Shown here: positions 35,171 through 43,738 of the stretch, piece after piece
Layout of the letters: each line of letters starts with the position of its first letter
Numbering within the stretch: position 1 is the first letter of the stretch
Source: Halalkalicoccus jeotgali B3
GTDB taxonomy: Archaea; Halobacteriota; Halobacteria; Halobacteriales; Halalkalicoccaceae
Length of the DNA: 64,000 nucleotides
NCBI RefSeq assembly: GCF_000196895.1
Contig: NC_014297.1
Location: forward strand, 1,722,295-1,786,294
Direction of reading: 5' to 3'
Translations under genes and position numbers: made by a program
The notes under the pieces: generated by a model
Told to the model about the DNA's origin: nothing
The model's database searches: none
Seen by the model: only the letters and a program-made list of their open reading frames with translations

Positions 35171-35433
35171 GACGATAGCGTAACGACTCTCGTGGTTCCC
35201 GGTCGCTGCCGACCGCTGGCGCGAGAACCCGTTTGAACCCCATCAAAGTCGCGAAGCCGGTGAATGTGGCGCCGAAGTCGGTTCGCTGTCGACTCACATT
35301 CCATCCGGTCGCGCTGATAGCGTCCATACATCGTATAACGTTGATGAATATTCATAAGCGTTGTGTGGGTGATGTCGTCATCCAGCAGTACGCACGTCCG
35401 ATCATCGGCGTACATTCCCGGTCGAACGTCCAC
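35167..35433 (-). pseudogene. Possible vestige of a NikR-like C-terminal domain
   Basis: The 88-codon open frame fills most of the 360-base gap upstream of guaB and overlaps the DUF5794 start. Only one stretch looks meaningful: ECESTANRLRRHIHRLRDFD followed by GV, which resembles CLES...AERIRELTYRLRDFDGV in the NikR fragment at 8428-8646. Nickel ligands and the rest of the domain are missing and the remainder is low-quality sequence. It may be a decayed copy or chance. The guaB promoter must lie in or just after this stretch (a candidate is cgcaacccttttgggc at about 35488-35503). Confidence 0.3.
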
Positions 35434-35530
35434 AATTCTGTGCCGGTGGAGCGACGGATTCCCCGGATCCGACCGTCATTCGCTTTTCCTGTCTCGCAAC
35501 CCTTTTGGGCGGGCGTGGCAGACGATTTAT

Positions 35531-37012
35531 ATGGCGAGTACCGCTTTCCTCGACAAACTCGACGTACCGGAAGCGCTGACGTTCGACGACGTGTTGCTTC
35601 GACCCAAGGAGAGCCGCGTCGAACCCGACGACGCCGACCTTTCTACACGCGTGTCGACGAACGTCTCGCTCAACGTTCCCGTCCTCTCGGCGGCGATGGA
35701 CACCGTCACCGAGAGCGAACTGGCCACCGAGATGGCCCGCCAGGGCGGGCTGGGCGTGCTCCACCGGAATATGGACGTCCCCGAAATGGTCGACTCGATC
35801 GAGCGCGTCAAGCGTGCCGACGAACTGATCATTCGGGACGTCGTGACCGCGAGCCCCGAGCAGACAGTCCGAGACGTCGACGCGATGATGGAACGCGAGG
35901 GAGTCAGCGGCGCCCCCGTCATCGACGAGGAGCAGGAAGTCCTCGGCATCATCTCGGGCACCGACATCCGGCCGTATCTGGAGGTCGGCGAGCGCGACGC
36001 GGTCCGGGAGGCGATGACCGACGAGGTCATCACCGCCCCCGAGGACGTCTCGGCGCGGGAAGCCCTCGAACTGATGTACGACCACAAGATCGAGCGCGTC
36101 CCCATCGTCGACACCGAGAACCGACTCCAGGGACTGGTCACGATGCAGGGGATCCTCCAACGCCGGGAGTACGGAAACGCGATCCACGACGCCGAGGACC
36201 GACTGCGAGTCGGGGTCGCCGTGGGCCCGTTCGACGATGAGCGCGCGGTCGCCGCCGACGAGGCCGGCGCGGACGTGCTCTTCATCGACTGTGCGCACGC
36301 CCACAACATGAACGTCATCGACAGCGCGCGGGCGATCACCGAGAACGTCGAGGCCGACGTCGTCGTCGGCAACGTCGGGACCCGCGAGGCCGCCGCCGAG
36401 ATCGTCGAGTTCGCCGACGGCCTCAAGGTCGGGATCGGTCCCGGCTCGATCTGTACCACCCGCGTGGTTTCGGGCTCGGGCATGCCCCAGATCACCGCCG
36501 TCGCACAGGTCGCAGACGTCGCGAGCGAGTACGACGTCCCCGTGATCGCCGACGGCGGCATTCGTTACTCGGGCGACGCGATCAAGGCGATCGCCGCCGG
36601 CGCCGACGCCGTCATGCTCGGGTCCTATTTCGCGGGCACCGATGAGGCACCCGGGCGCGTCATCACCATGAACGGCAAGCGCTACAAACAGTACAGAGGA
36701 ATGGGCTCGGTCGGCGCGATGCGCTCGGGCGGGGGCGACCGCTACCTGAAGGACGAACCCGACGAGGAAGACGAGTACGTCCCCGAGGGCGTCGAGGCCG
36801 CGACACCATATAAGGGCAGCCTCGAAAGCGAACTCCACCAACTGACGGGCGGGATGAAAAGCGGGATGGGCTACGTCGGCGCGGGGACGATCCCGGGGTT
36901 CAAGGAGCGCGCGGAGTTCGTGCGCGTCTCCTCTGCCGGCCAGGCCGAAGGCCACGCTCACGATGTCGTGATCACCGACGAGGCACCCAACTACAGCCCG
37001 ACACAGGAGTAG
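35531..37012 (+). CDS. guaB: Inosine-5'-monophosphate dehydrogenase
   Basis: IMPDH oxidises IMP to XMP with NAD, the rate-limiting step of GTP synthesis. The 493-residue protein starts MASTAFLDKLDVPEALTFDD. Two CBS domains lie at about 90-205 (LIIRDVVTASPEQTVRDVDA). The barrel follows, with the catalytic loop GPGSICTTRVVSGSG containing the active Cys, the GGIRYSGDAIKAIAAGADAV phosphate site, and the mobile flap near GMGSVGAM. The length is normal. The ATG is directly preceded by tttat, and the gene is monocistronic. The ATG at 35531 is the family start; earlier in-frame codons show no similarity. Confidence 0.97.
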   Translation: MASTAFLDKLDVPEALTFDDVLLRPKESRVEPDDADLSTRVSTNVSLNVPVLSAAMDTVTESELATEMARQGGLGVLHRNMDVPEMVDSIERVKRADELIIRDVVTASPEQTVRDVDAMMEREGVSGAPVIDEEQEVLGIISGTDIRPYLEVGERDAVREAMTDEVITAPEDVSAREALELMYDHKIERVPIVDTENRLQGLVTMQGILQRREYGNAIHDAEDRLRVGVAVGPFDDERAVAADEAGADVLFIDCAHAHNMNVIDSARAITENVEADVVVGNVGTREAAAEIVEFADGLKVGIGPGSICTTRVVSGSGMPQITAVAQVADVASEYDVPVIADGGIRYSGDAIKAIAAGADAVMLGSYFAGTDEAPGRVITMNGKRYKQYRGMGSVGAMRSGGGDRYLKDEPDEEDEYVPEGVEAATPYKGSLESELHQLTGGMKSGMGYVGAGTIPGFKERAEFVRVSSAGQAEGHAHDVVITDEAPNYSPTQE

Positions 37013-37068
37013 GGTCGCCGCTCGTCCGGTTCGTCCCCAACGTTTATTTTTAATTTCGTACGTAATCT

Positions 37069-37275
37069 ATGGATCAGAGCCGTTGGACCCGTTTTCTCGT
37101 GACGACCGTCGTGTCGGTCGGCGTCGGGTTCGCGGTCGGGACACTGTTGGTTCCTCCCGACCCGTCGACTTAACTTCCGGTCACTATCGCGGTGGCACTC
37201 CTCTCGGTTCCGCTCTCGTACTGGCTCGTCTATAGGGGTGGGATGGCGCGTCTCCGGGGCCGATCCGGGACCTGA
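37069..37275 (+). pseudogene. Small membrane protein gene interrupted by an in-frame stop (DUF7534-like)
   Basis: Starting at ATG 37069 the frame encodes MDQSRWTRFLVTTVVSVGVG followed by FAVGTLLVPPDPST, then hits TAA at 37171-37173, and continues in the same frame as LPVTIAVALLSVPLSYWLVY and RGGMARLRGRSGT before a TGA at 37275. The two halves together make the two-helix layout I recall for the haloarchaeal DUF7534 family, in which a Gln (CAA) would fit at the TAA position. A single C-to-T change explains it. A good promoter-like tract (gtttatttttaatttcgta) precedes it. Sequencing error or readthrough remain possible. Confidence 0.65.
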
Positions 37276-37440
37276 ATGTTGAGTCCAGCCCGCTGCTATA
37301 CTATTGACCGCGGACGAGCGAAGCGAGTGAGCGGCTTCCTCGCGGCGACGTCGCGACGGTTTTTGGAGGAGATCTTTCGAGGAGTGGTGCCCACAGCGCG
37401 CCACAGGCGCGCGAGGACACCCGACGAAGAAAAAGGTCCA
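37276..37440. repeat. Candidate dispersed intergenic repeat
   Basis: This gap contains gacgagcgaagcgagtgagc, an inverted palindromic GCGCGCC/GGCGCGC pair at about 37396-37416, and the block gaagaaaaaggtcc directly after the protease stop. Sequences of this type recur downstream of genes in many haloarchaeal genomes, from memory. Only one copy is in this window, so repetition cannot be shown here. No gene is supported. Confidence 0.35.
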
Positions 37441-38571
37441 TTAGAAGGTGTAGCCGTACTCCTCCTGAAAGACGTAGGCGGCGGTCCCCCAGACGTAGTC
37501 CTCGCCGGGCCACCACGTCCGGGCGTTGTTCAGCCCGCAGACGAGCACCTGTTCGGGGTTCGCGGGGTCGGGGGCGAACGAAACCGAGCCGCTGTCGCCG
37601 TCGGTGAAATCCGATGCGCTGCCCCACTTCAACTGGCCGCGCTTGCAGGGATCGCCGTAGACGCAGGTGACCCCGTCGATCGCCTGGATCTCGCCGGTGG
37701 AGTGGCCGGTCATCGCGCTGATCTTGTGGATCTCGGCGCCGCGGGCCTTGAGGGCCGCGAGTCCCATGCGCGTGAACTGGCCGGCGACCGGACGAGGCTC
37801 CTCGCCGTCGAGTGCGTGGGCGGGCGTAAAGTCGCCGGTCGGCTCGACCAGCGCGAGGTCCTCGCGGCGGTAGTGGCGGGTGGCCTCGCCGATCGGGACC
37901 CGCCCCTCGTCGGTGACAAGCGTGAGTTCGGGGTCGTCGACGCCGGCGTAGAGGTGGTCCGCCGTCGCGAAGTACCGACTCCCGGTCTCGGGATCGTAGA
38001 CGGCGGGTGCGAGCGTCGCGAGCCCGCCCGTATCCCCACAGGCGACACCGCCTGGGACCGCAAAGCCCCCGTCGGGGTCGAACCGGCGCGTGGGTTCGAG
38101 GTCGTCGCGAGAACCGTCCGCGGTCGGCTCGACCACCGATCCCTCGACCGGCGTCCCTTCGAGCAGGTCGCTAACGGTCGAGACGATCCCTTCGTCCGTG
38201 ACGTTTACCGACACCCGCGTCCGCTCCTCACCGTCGCCCGGGACGATCGAGGCGTCGATCACGCCCTCGATGGCGGTCGGGTCGAACGTCTCGTAGCTCG
38301 ACAGTGCCGCCTGCAGGTCGTTGTACCATTCGGCGCCGACGGTCGTGATCTGCGGTGCGATCGAAGCCGGGTCCCCGGGATCGTCGCGCGCATACGCGTA
38401 GACGATCGGCACCTCGTCGGTCCCCACCGCCTCGAAGTGGCTCGCCGACAGGCGACTCGCGCTCGCGACGCTGAACCCCGCAGCCACGAGCGTCTTGACG
38501 AACCGTCGGCGCCCCATCCTCGAGAGAGGCCGCTCGTGTACCCGCTCTACTTCCGGCCCCCGTTCCTCCAT
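37441..38571 (-). CDS. Tat-exported trypsin-like serine protease
   Basis: A chymotrypsin-fold peptidase. The Tat signal is GRRRFVKTLVAAGFSVASAS at about residues 20-40 of this start. The catalytic triad can be read as His in FATADHLYAG, Asp in YRREDLALVEP and Ser in FTDGDSGSVSF. Two Cys (VTCVYGDPCKRG) may form a disulfide near the active site. The middle insert before the His is larger than in minimal trypsins, and the mature N-terminal part (about 50-190) may be a propeptide. I use the ATG at 38571; the ATG at 38511-38517, directly before the RRR, is a reasonable alternative. It is probably secreted. Confidence 0.8.
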   Translation of the reverse strand: MEERGPEVERVHERPLSRMGRRRFVKTLVAAGFSVASASRLSASHFEAVGTDEVPIVYAYARDDPGDPASIAPQITTVGAEWYNDLQAALSSYETFDPTAIEGVIDASIVPGDGEERTRVSVNVTDEGIVSTVSDLLEGTPVEGSVVEPTADGSRDDLEPTRRFDPDGGFAVPGGVACGDTGGLATLAPAVYDPETGSRYFATADHLYAGVDDPELTLVTDEGRVPIGEATRHYRREDLALVEPTGDFTPAHALDGEEPRPVAGQFTRMGLAALKARGAEIHKISAMTGHSTGEIQAIDGVTCVYGDPCKRGQLKWGSASDFTDGDSGSVSFAPDPANPEQVLVCGLNNARTWWPGEDYVWGTAAYVFQEEYGYTF

Positions 38572-38712
38572 TCCCACCCCCCCATTGACCCGCTCTACGA
38601 CCTCCTCGTACTTCAGTCAAACTGAATGAGTGACAGTAACACACACGGGAGTACGACCGCGATCCGCCCGCCGACGGTCGAGTTATAGCGGTCGTGTCCC
38701 TCGTCGTGAAAA

Positions 38713-38786
<74 letters not shown>

Positions 38787-38990
38787 TCGCTCATCAGTTC
38801 CGCCGAGTGCATAAAGAGACTTTCCTTTTTCGGGACGTCTGCTCGGGGTTCCAATCGACCAACTTACCGCGTGGGAGTGGAGCGACTCCCGGTGCCCCTG
38901 AGCCGGCGGTTCGACCGCAGACGCGGACGTATCGCCCTATCTGAACCGAAAGGCGGGGGATTAAGTACGGTCCGTGGCAAGGAATTGGCG

Positions 38991-40469
38991 ATGAGTACCG
39001 GCGTTACGATCTCCTCAATGTCTCGCTATGCGATTCTGGGCTGTGGGAGCGTGGGACACGCGGTCGCCGACGAACTGATCGAACAGGGAAAGGACGTGCT
39101 GATCGTCGACCGGGACGACGACCGCGTCGAGACCCTGCGCGACCGGGACATGAACGCCCAACTGGGGGACATCCGCGACGAAGAGGTCGCAGAGAGCGTC
39201 GCCGAGCGCGACGTCGTGTTGATCCTCTCCTCGGACATCGGGGCCAACAAGGCCGCCGTCTCGAACGTTCGTGCGTTCGACGACGACCTCTTCGTCATCG
39301 CTCGCGCGAGCGACCCCGTCTCGGGCGACGAACTCGCCGATCTCGGGGCCAACAGCGTTATCAACCCCGCTGCGGTGATCGCCGAATCCGCCCTCAGGCT
39401 GCTCGAATCGGGCGAGCTCGAACACCGCGCACAGCACCTCTCGGAGATCATCACCACCACCCAGCAGAAACTCGCGATCGTCACCCACGACAACCCCGAC
39501 CCCGACGCGATCGCGAGCGCTGTCGCGCTCCGGGCGATCGCCCAGTACCTCGACGTCGAGGCCGAGATCTTCTACTTCGGGGACATGGGCCACCAGGAAA
39601 ACCGGGCGTTCGTCAACCTTCTGGACGTCGAGATGACGCCCGTCTCGCGCGAGGACGACGACGCCTTCGTGGGGTTCGATACGATCGCGCTGGTCGATCA
39701 CGCGATGTTGACCGACACCAACGAGGAGTTCGATCAGCCCGTCGACATCCTCATCGACCACCACGACATCGATATCGAGCGCGACCTCCCACAGGATCTG
39801 CCGTTTATCGACATTCGCCCGCAGATGAACTCCACCTCGACGATCCTCACCAAGTACGTCCAGGAGTTCGATCTGAGTCTCGAGGAGTCGGTCGCGACCG
39901 CCCTGCTCTATGGGATCCGCGCCGAGACGCTCGATTTCAAGCGCGACACCACGCCCGCCGACCTCACCGCCGCCGCGTACCTCTACCCGTTTGCGAACCA
40001 CGACACCTTAGAGCAGGTCGAATCGCCCTCGATGAGCCCCGAAACACTGGACGTGCTCGCAGAGGCCATCACGAACCGCGAGGTTCAGGGCAGTCACCTC
40101 GTCTCGAACGCGGGATTCATCCGGGATCGTGAGGCGCTCGAACAGGCCGCCCAGCACCTCCTCAATCTGGAGGGGATCACCACGACCGCCGTCTTCGGCA
40201 TCGCGAACAACACCATCTACCTCGCGGCTCGCTCGAAGGACATCCGCCTGAACATCGGGCGCGTGCTGCTGGACGCCTTCGAGGAGATCGGCGAGACGAT
40301 GGGGCACTCGACACAGGCCCGCGTCGAGATTCCACTGGGTATCTTTACCGGCATCGAGACCAGCGAGGACAACCGCGAGACGCTCCTCCATCTCACCGAG
40401 GAGGCGGTCCGAAAGAAACTCTTCGCTGCGATGGGCGTCGAGAGCGAGGGCGGAAACGGCGGCTCGTAA
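38991..40469 (+). CDS. Rossmann (TrkA-N)-DHH-DHHA1 family phosphoesterase
   Basis: A 492-residue fusion. The N-terminal TrkA-N-type nucleotide-binding domain (about 10-140) has YAILGCGSVGHAVADELIEQ. The DHH domain follows with metal motifs VTHDNPDPDAIAS, ALVDHA and LIDHHDID, and the C-terminal DHHA1 domain ends the protein. This places it with NrnA- and RecJ-like phosphodiesterases that degrade short oligonucleotides or cyclic dinucleotides. Haloarchaea make c-di-AMP, and a DHH enzyme of this type is a candidate hydrolase, but that is inference. A TATA-like box (ggattaagtacgg) lies about 25-35 bases upstream. It converges on the PRC-barrel gene. Confidence 0.88.
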   Translation: MSTGVTISSMSRYAILGCGSVGHAVADELIEQGKDVLIVDRDDDRVETLRDRDMNAQLGDIRDEEVAESVAERDVVLILSSDIGANKAAVSNVRAFDDDLFVIARASDPVSGDELADLGANSVINPAAVIAESALRLLESGELEHRAQHLSEIITTTQQKLAIVTHDNPDPDAIASAVALRAIAQYLDVEAEIFYFGDMGHQENRAFVNLLDVEMTPVSREDDDAFVGFDTIALVDHAMLTDTNEEFDQPVDILIDHHDIDIERDLPQDLPFIDIRPQMNSTSTILTKYVQEFDLSLEESVATALLYGIRAETLDFKRDTTPADLTAAAYLYPFANHDTLEQVESPSMSPETLDVLAEAITNREVQGSHLVSNAGFIRDREALEQAAQHLLNLEGITTTAVFGIANNTIYLAARSKDIRLNIGRVLLDAFEEIGETMGHSTQARVEIPLGIFTGIETSEDNRETLLHLTEEAVRKKLFAAMGVESEGGNGGS

Positions 40470-40471
40470 CG

Positions 40472-40771
40472 CTACGCGACGACCTCTTCGCCCTCCTCTT
40501 CGGGGGTTTCGAGGCGCTCGACGACGTCGTTTACGAGTACCACGTCGCCGACCGCCCGAACCCATCGGTAGGGGATGAGGACGCCACGGGTGCCCCGGAC
40601 GTCCGCTCCGAACAGCTCTTCGTTGGGGTCGCGCAGCGCGAGACCCGTGACGATCTCGGTCCCGAGATCGAGTTTGATGTCGTCGACTTCGCCGACGAAC
40701 ACGCCGTTGTTCGAGTAGACCTCGCGGCCCACGAGCGACGTGATCTCTTGGGACGTTCGCTCCTGATCCAT
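40472..40771 (-). CDS. PRC-barrel domain protein (CdpB-like)
   Basis: A 99-residue protein consisting of one PRC barrel: ITSLVGREVYSNNGVFVGEV, DDIKLDLGTEIVTGLALR and RGVLIPYRWVRAVGDVVLV. In Haloferax volcanii the PRC-barrel proteins CdpB1 and CdpB2 help assemble the division ring with SepF and CdpA. The convergent DHH gene next door matches the neighbourhood I remember for CdpB1, but this was not checked. Start at ATG 40771, with a TATA-like ggtataatacc about 20-30 bases upstream, suggesting a short leader. Other PRC-barrel roles (RNA binding or membrane association) remain possible. Confidence 0.8.
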   Translation of the reverse strand: MDQERTSQEITSLVGREVYSNNGVFVGEVDDIKLDLGTEIVTGLALRDPNEELFGADVRGTRGVLIPYRWVRAVGDVVLVNDVVERLETPEEEGEEVVA

Positions 40772-40904
40772 ACACGCACGTCGAACGGCGGGGTATTATA
40801 CCCTCGGATGTCACCCCTCGACACGCCCGTCCGTTCCCGGCGGCCGACCCGGCTAATATATAAATAACAAAAACTTTTATATACTATCACACACCTTCCG
40901 AGGA

Positions 40905-41023
40905 GATTCCCACCCCGTGATGTAAAGAGGCTTCCCGAATAACCCCCAGTCGCCGGGTGCCTCTGACAGACCGGCAACGCCGACGACCGTCCTTGCCCGG
41001 GACTCGGTCGTCGGGGATTTTCG
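40905..41023 (+). ncRNA. Candidate structured non-coding RNA with its own promoter and terminator hairpin
   Basis: A strong TATA-like box (cttttatata, 40874-40883) within an AT-rich tract predicts a start near 40905. Downstream there is no credible reading frame, but two clear stems: AGAGGC/GCCTCT (40926-40931 with 40959-40964) enclosing CCCG/CGGG (40934-40937 with 40954-40957), and a terminal 10-base-pair stem CCGACGACCG/CGGTCGTCGG (40980-40989 with 41005-41014) followed by GGATTTT. GTGATG at 40918 and CTGA at 40963 resemble box C and box D, so a guide RNA is one option. I do not recognise the family. It occupies the 294-base gap between two divergent or unrelated genes. Confidence 0.55.
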
Positions 41024-41065
41024 ACACCACTGCGTTCACAGACCGGATGGTCGATACCGCTCCCG

Positions 41066-41983
41066 TCAGTCACGTCTGATCGTCGCCCGAACCCTCGGGA
41101 TCGGATCGTAGCGTTCCTCCGTATCGCCAAGCACGAACAGTCCGACGTACCGGAGGTAGGTCACGAACGGGACGTGAACCAGCAGGATCAGCAACAGGAC
41201 CACGAGCAGGTACGGCCCCAACAGGGTGCCGATGATCGCCTGATCGACGACGGAACGCGACAACCCCTGAGCGACGAGCGCGCCGCCGACGGCCGTTCCG
41301 AGGGCTCCGAAGGGAACGAGAACGACGAGCGCTACCAGCGCGCCGAGCAGGCCGCCCCCGAGCGCAATCGCCGCCCAGAGGGCCGCCGCGATCAGCAAGT
41401 AGAGCGCGTACTCGCGCCATTCGGCACCGAGCGCCGGCGAGAACGCCCGCCACCCCGCCGCCAGCGAACACCCCTCCAGAAGCATGATCGGGACGACGAA
41501 CGCGCGCGTCAGGTGATCGATGGCGAGACACGCGAGCGCGAGCACGAGCGCGCAGACGGCGAGCGCCGCCGGAGGCTCGAACGAGAGGACCGCGACTGAC
41601 AGGCCCCCCGCGAGCGCCACGAGGACGACACGCAGCGCGAACACCTGTAGACCGGCCCGAAAGCGCCGGGCGCTGTCCGCAACCAACCGTATCCGTTCGC
41701 CGCGAAGCGCGTCGAGAAAGACGAACTCGAAGACCGAGCCGACACAGAGCGCCGCCGCCCCGAGGACCACCGCCGCCGCCAGCAGGCCGGCCGTCGCCGT
41801 CTCCGGGAGGGCCGCAAGCACTGACCCGCCGCGGTTGAAGTCGGTGAGAAACGGCGTGATCAGCGTTCCGACAAACGACGCGAGGACCGCAAAGCGGAGC
41901 CACGCCGAGAGCGACGCCCCCGCGAGCAGCCGTCGGGCCGCACTCACTGACTCGCCGACCGCCCGGAGTGCGTACCACGCCAT
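41066..41983 (-). CDS. Multi-pass membrane protein (DUF7544-like)
   Basis: A 305-residue integral membrane protein of about six helices, starting MAWYALRAVGESVSAARRLL. The helices include FAVLASFVGTLITPFLTDF, AAVVLGAAALCVGSVFEFVF and ALYLLIAAALWAAIALGGGL. The layout (a cytoplasmic amphipathic start, then a glycerophosphodiester-phosphodiesterase-membrane-domain-like repeat) resembles a haloarchaeal family I recall as DUF7544. No catalytic motif is visible. ATG 41983 is preferred; a GTG-type start further upstream adds unconserved residues. It precedes no coupled gene, since the znu operon ends 38 bases upstream on the same strand. Confidence 0.7.
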   Translation of the reverse strand: MAWYALRAVGESVSAARRLLAGASLSAWLRFAVLASFVGTLITPFLTDFNRGGSVLAALPETATAGLLAAAVVLGAAALCVGSVFEFVFLDALRGERIRLVADSARRFRAGLQVFALRVVLVALAGGLSVAVLSFEPPAALAVCALVLALACLAIDHLTRAFVVPIMLLEGCSLAAGWRAFSPALGAEWREYALYLLIAAALWAAIALGGGLLGALVALVVLVPFGALGTAVGGALVAQGLSRSVVDQAIIGTLLGPYLLVVLLLILLVHVPFVTYLRYVGLFVLGDTEERYDPIPRVRATIRRD

Positions 41984-42020
41984 ACGACCCGTACCCGTGG
42001 CGAACACTTATGCGTGCGGA

Positions 42021-42992
42021 TCAGCGCGCGCCCGATCCGGCCCGGTTCGGCGCGGCGATCGAGAGCAGGTAGATCCCGATGGCGACGACGACGATCGTCG
42101 CGCCGGGTGCAAGCGAGTAGCGCCACGAGAGCAACAGGCCCGCGACCGCCGCACACTCGCCGACGAGGACCGCCGCGAACAGCGAGTCCCGGAACCCGTT
42201 GGTGAGCTGTGCGGCCGCCGCGACGGGCACGACCAGCATCGCCGCCACGAGGATGACTCCGAGGATCTGCATCGAGCCGACGACGACCATCGCCGTCAGG
42301 ACGATCAGCAGGGTGTTGTACGCCGAGACGTTGAAGCGGGCGACGCGGGCGGCCTCCTCGTCGAACGTGATGTACAAAAGCGGCTTGTAGGTCAGCGCGA
42401 CGGTTCCGACGACGGCGATGCTTAAAACCGCCATCAACAGGACGCTCCCGCCGCCGACGGTCGCGATCGAACCGAAGAGGATGCTGTTGATGTCGACGGT
42501 CGCAAAGCCGCCGCCCAGACTGATGACGAGTGTGCCGAGCGCGAAACTGCCTGTGAGCATGATCGCGATCGGAACGTCGCCGTAGGAGCCGGTGCGGTCG
42601 GCCAGAAACTGCACGGCGAGCGCGCCGACGATCCCGGCGACCAGCGCCGAGAGCAAGAGCGGGGTGCCCCACCCCGACCCGGCAAACAGCAAGGTACCGA
42701 CCGCGACGCCCGCGAAGGCGGCGTGGGCGAGGGTCTCGCCGATCAGCGCCATCTCACGATGGACGAGGTAGGTGCCGATGACGGGGCCGACGATCCCGAT
42801 AAACACCGCCGTCGTCAGGGCGTTCCAGACGAACCCGTAACAGGCGATCGAGGTCCCGAACGACCGGCCGGCCGAACAGGAGGCCTCGAAGAAGACACGG
42901 GGCATGATCCCGAACGCGATCGGGACGAACAGACCGAGGACGGCGACCCCGAAGACGACCAGAAGGATCTGCCGAAGGCGTTTCGAGACCAT
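42021..42992 (-). CDS. znuB: Zinc/manganese ABC transporter permease
   Basis: An ABC-3 family permease with about eight to nine helices (323 residues). Conserved parts are MALIGETLAHAAFAGVAVGT, FGSIATVGGGSVLLMAVLSI and LLIVLTAMVVVGSMQILGVI with LVAAMLVVPVAAAAQL. An extra N-terminal segment (FGIMPRVFFEASCSAGRSFG) carries two Cys-bearing loops outside the core. It forms one importer with the ATPase and binding protein encoded just upstream; its ATG overlaps the ATPase stop (TGATG). The His-rich binding protein points to zinc, though manganese cannot be ruled out. Confidence 0.92.
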   Translation of the reverse strand: MVSKRLRQILLVVFGVAVLGLFVPIAFGIMPRVFFEASCSAGRSFGTSIACYGFVWNALTTAVFIGIVGPVIGTYLVHREMALIGETLAHAAFAGVAVGTLLFAGSGWGTPLLLSALVAGIVGALAVQFLADRTGSYGDVPIAIMLTGSFALGTLVISLGGGFATVDINSILFGSIATVGGGSVLLMAVLSIAVVGTVALTYKPLLYITFDEEAARVARFNVSAYNTLLIVLTAMVVVGSMQILGVILVAAMLVVPVAAAAQLTNGFRDSLFAAVLVGECAAVAGLLLSWRYSLAPGATIVVVAIGIYLLSIAAPNRAGSGAR

Positions 42993-43738
42993 CAGTGGCC
43001 GTGTTCGATCAGTCGACTGTTTGTTCCGTACGCGCGTGCGAGCGCGTCGCTCTCGACGAACCCCGCCGGATCGCCGTGGTGGTACAGTTCGCGGTTGATG
43101 CAGGCGATCCGGTCGGCGTGGTCGGTGACGACCCCGATGTCGTGTTCGATCAGGACGACCGTGATCCCCCGATCGGTCAACTCGTCGAGCAGAGTGTAGA
43201 AGGCGTCCCGGGAGTCGGCGTCGACCCCGACCGTGGGCTCGTCGAGTGCCAGCAGGTCCGCCTCGCCCGCCAGCGTCCGGGCGATGAAGGCGCGCTGTTT
43301 CTGCCCACCGGAGAGCTCGTTGATCCGGCGGTCCGATAGTTCGGCGATCTCCACCCGTTCGAGGGCCTGCTGGACCATCTCGCGGTCGTGACGTCCCAAC
43401 CGTCCGAAGCGCGTATGCGGGTACCGCCCCATCGTAACGACCTCCCTGACCGTGATCGGCATCGTCCGCTCCGCGCCCGTCGAGTGCTGGGAGACGTAGC
43501 CGAGGCGCTCGCCGTCGTCGAACGCGTCTACCGGCTCGCCGAACAGCTCGACCCGCCCGGCGTCGGGGGCGACCAGCCCCAGCATCAGCTTCAACAGGGT
43601 GGTCTTGCCCGAGCCGTTGGGCCCGACGAGCCCGAGGAACTCGCCGTCCTCGACGGTTAGCGAGACGTCCTCGACGGCGGGCCGGCCGTCGTAGGCGAAG
43701 GTCACGTCCTCGAGACGGACGATCGGCGACTCGCTCAC
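42992..43738 (-). CDS. znuC: Zinc/manganese ABC transporter ATP-binding protein
   Basis: ABC ATPase of 248 residues. Walker A GPNGSGKTTLLKLMLG, Q-loop VSQHSTGAERTMPITV, signature LSGGQKQRAFIARTLAGE and Walker B LLALDEPTVGVD are all intact, with the H-switch in VVLIEHDIGVV. It starts at a GTG (VSESPIVRLEDVTFAYDGRP) that overlaps the znuA stop as GTGA; an earlier in-frame start would run into znuA. It is the middle gene of a znuA-znuC-znuB operon and powers metal import. Confidence 0.94.
   Translation of the reverse strand: MSESPIVRLEDVTFAYDGRPAVEDVSLTVEDGEFLGLVGPNGSGKTTLLKLMLGLVAPDAGRVELFGEPVDAFDDGERLGYVSQHSTGAERTMPITVREVVTMGRYPHTRFGRLGRHDREMVQQALERVEIAELSDRRINELSGGQKQRAFIARTLAGEADLLALDEPTVGVDADSRDAFYTLLDELTDRGITVVLIEHDIGVVTDHADRIACINRELYHHGDPAGFVESDALARAYGTNSRLIEHGH

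Noticed and set aside
37171-37173. Recoding (readthrough) of the TAA in the small membrane gene
   Set aside because: TAA is not a known recoded stop in haloarchaea and no stimulatory structure is evident; simple mutation is preferred.
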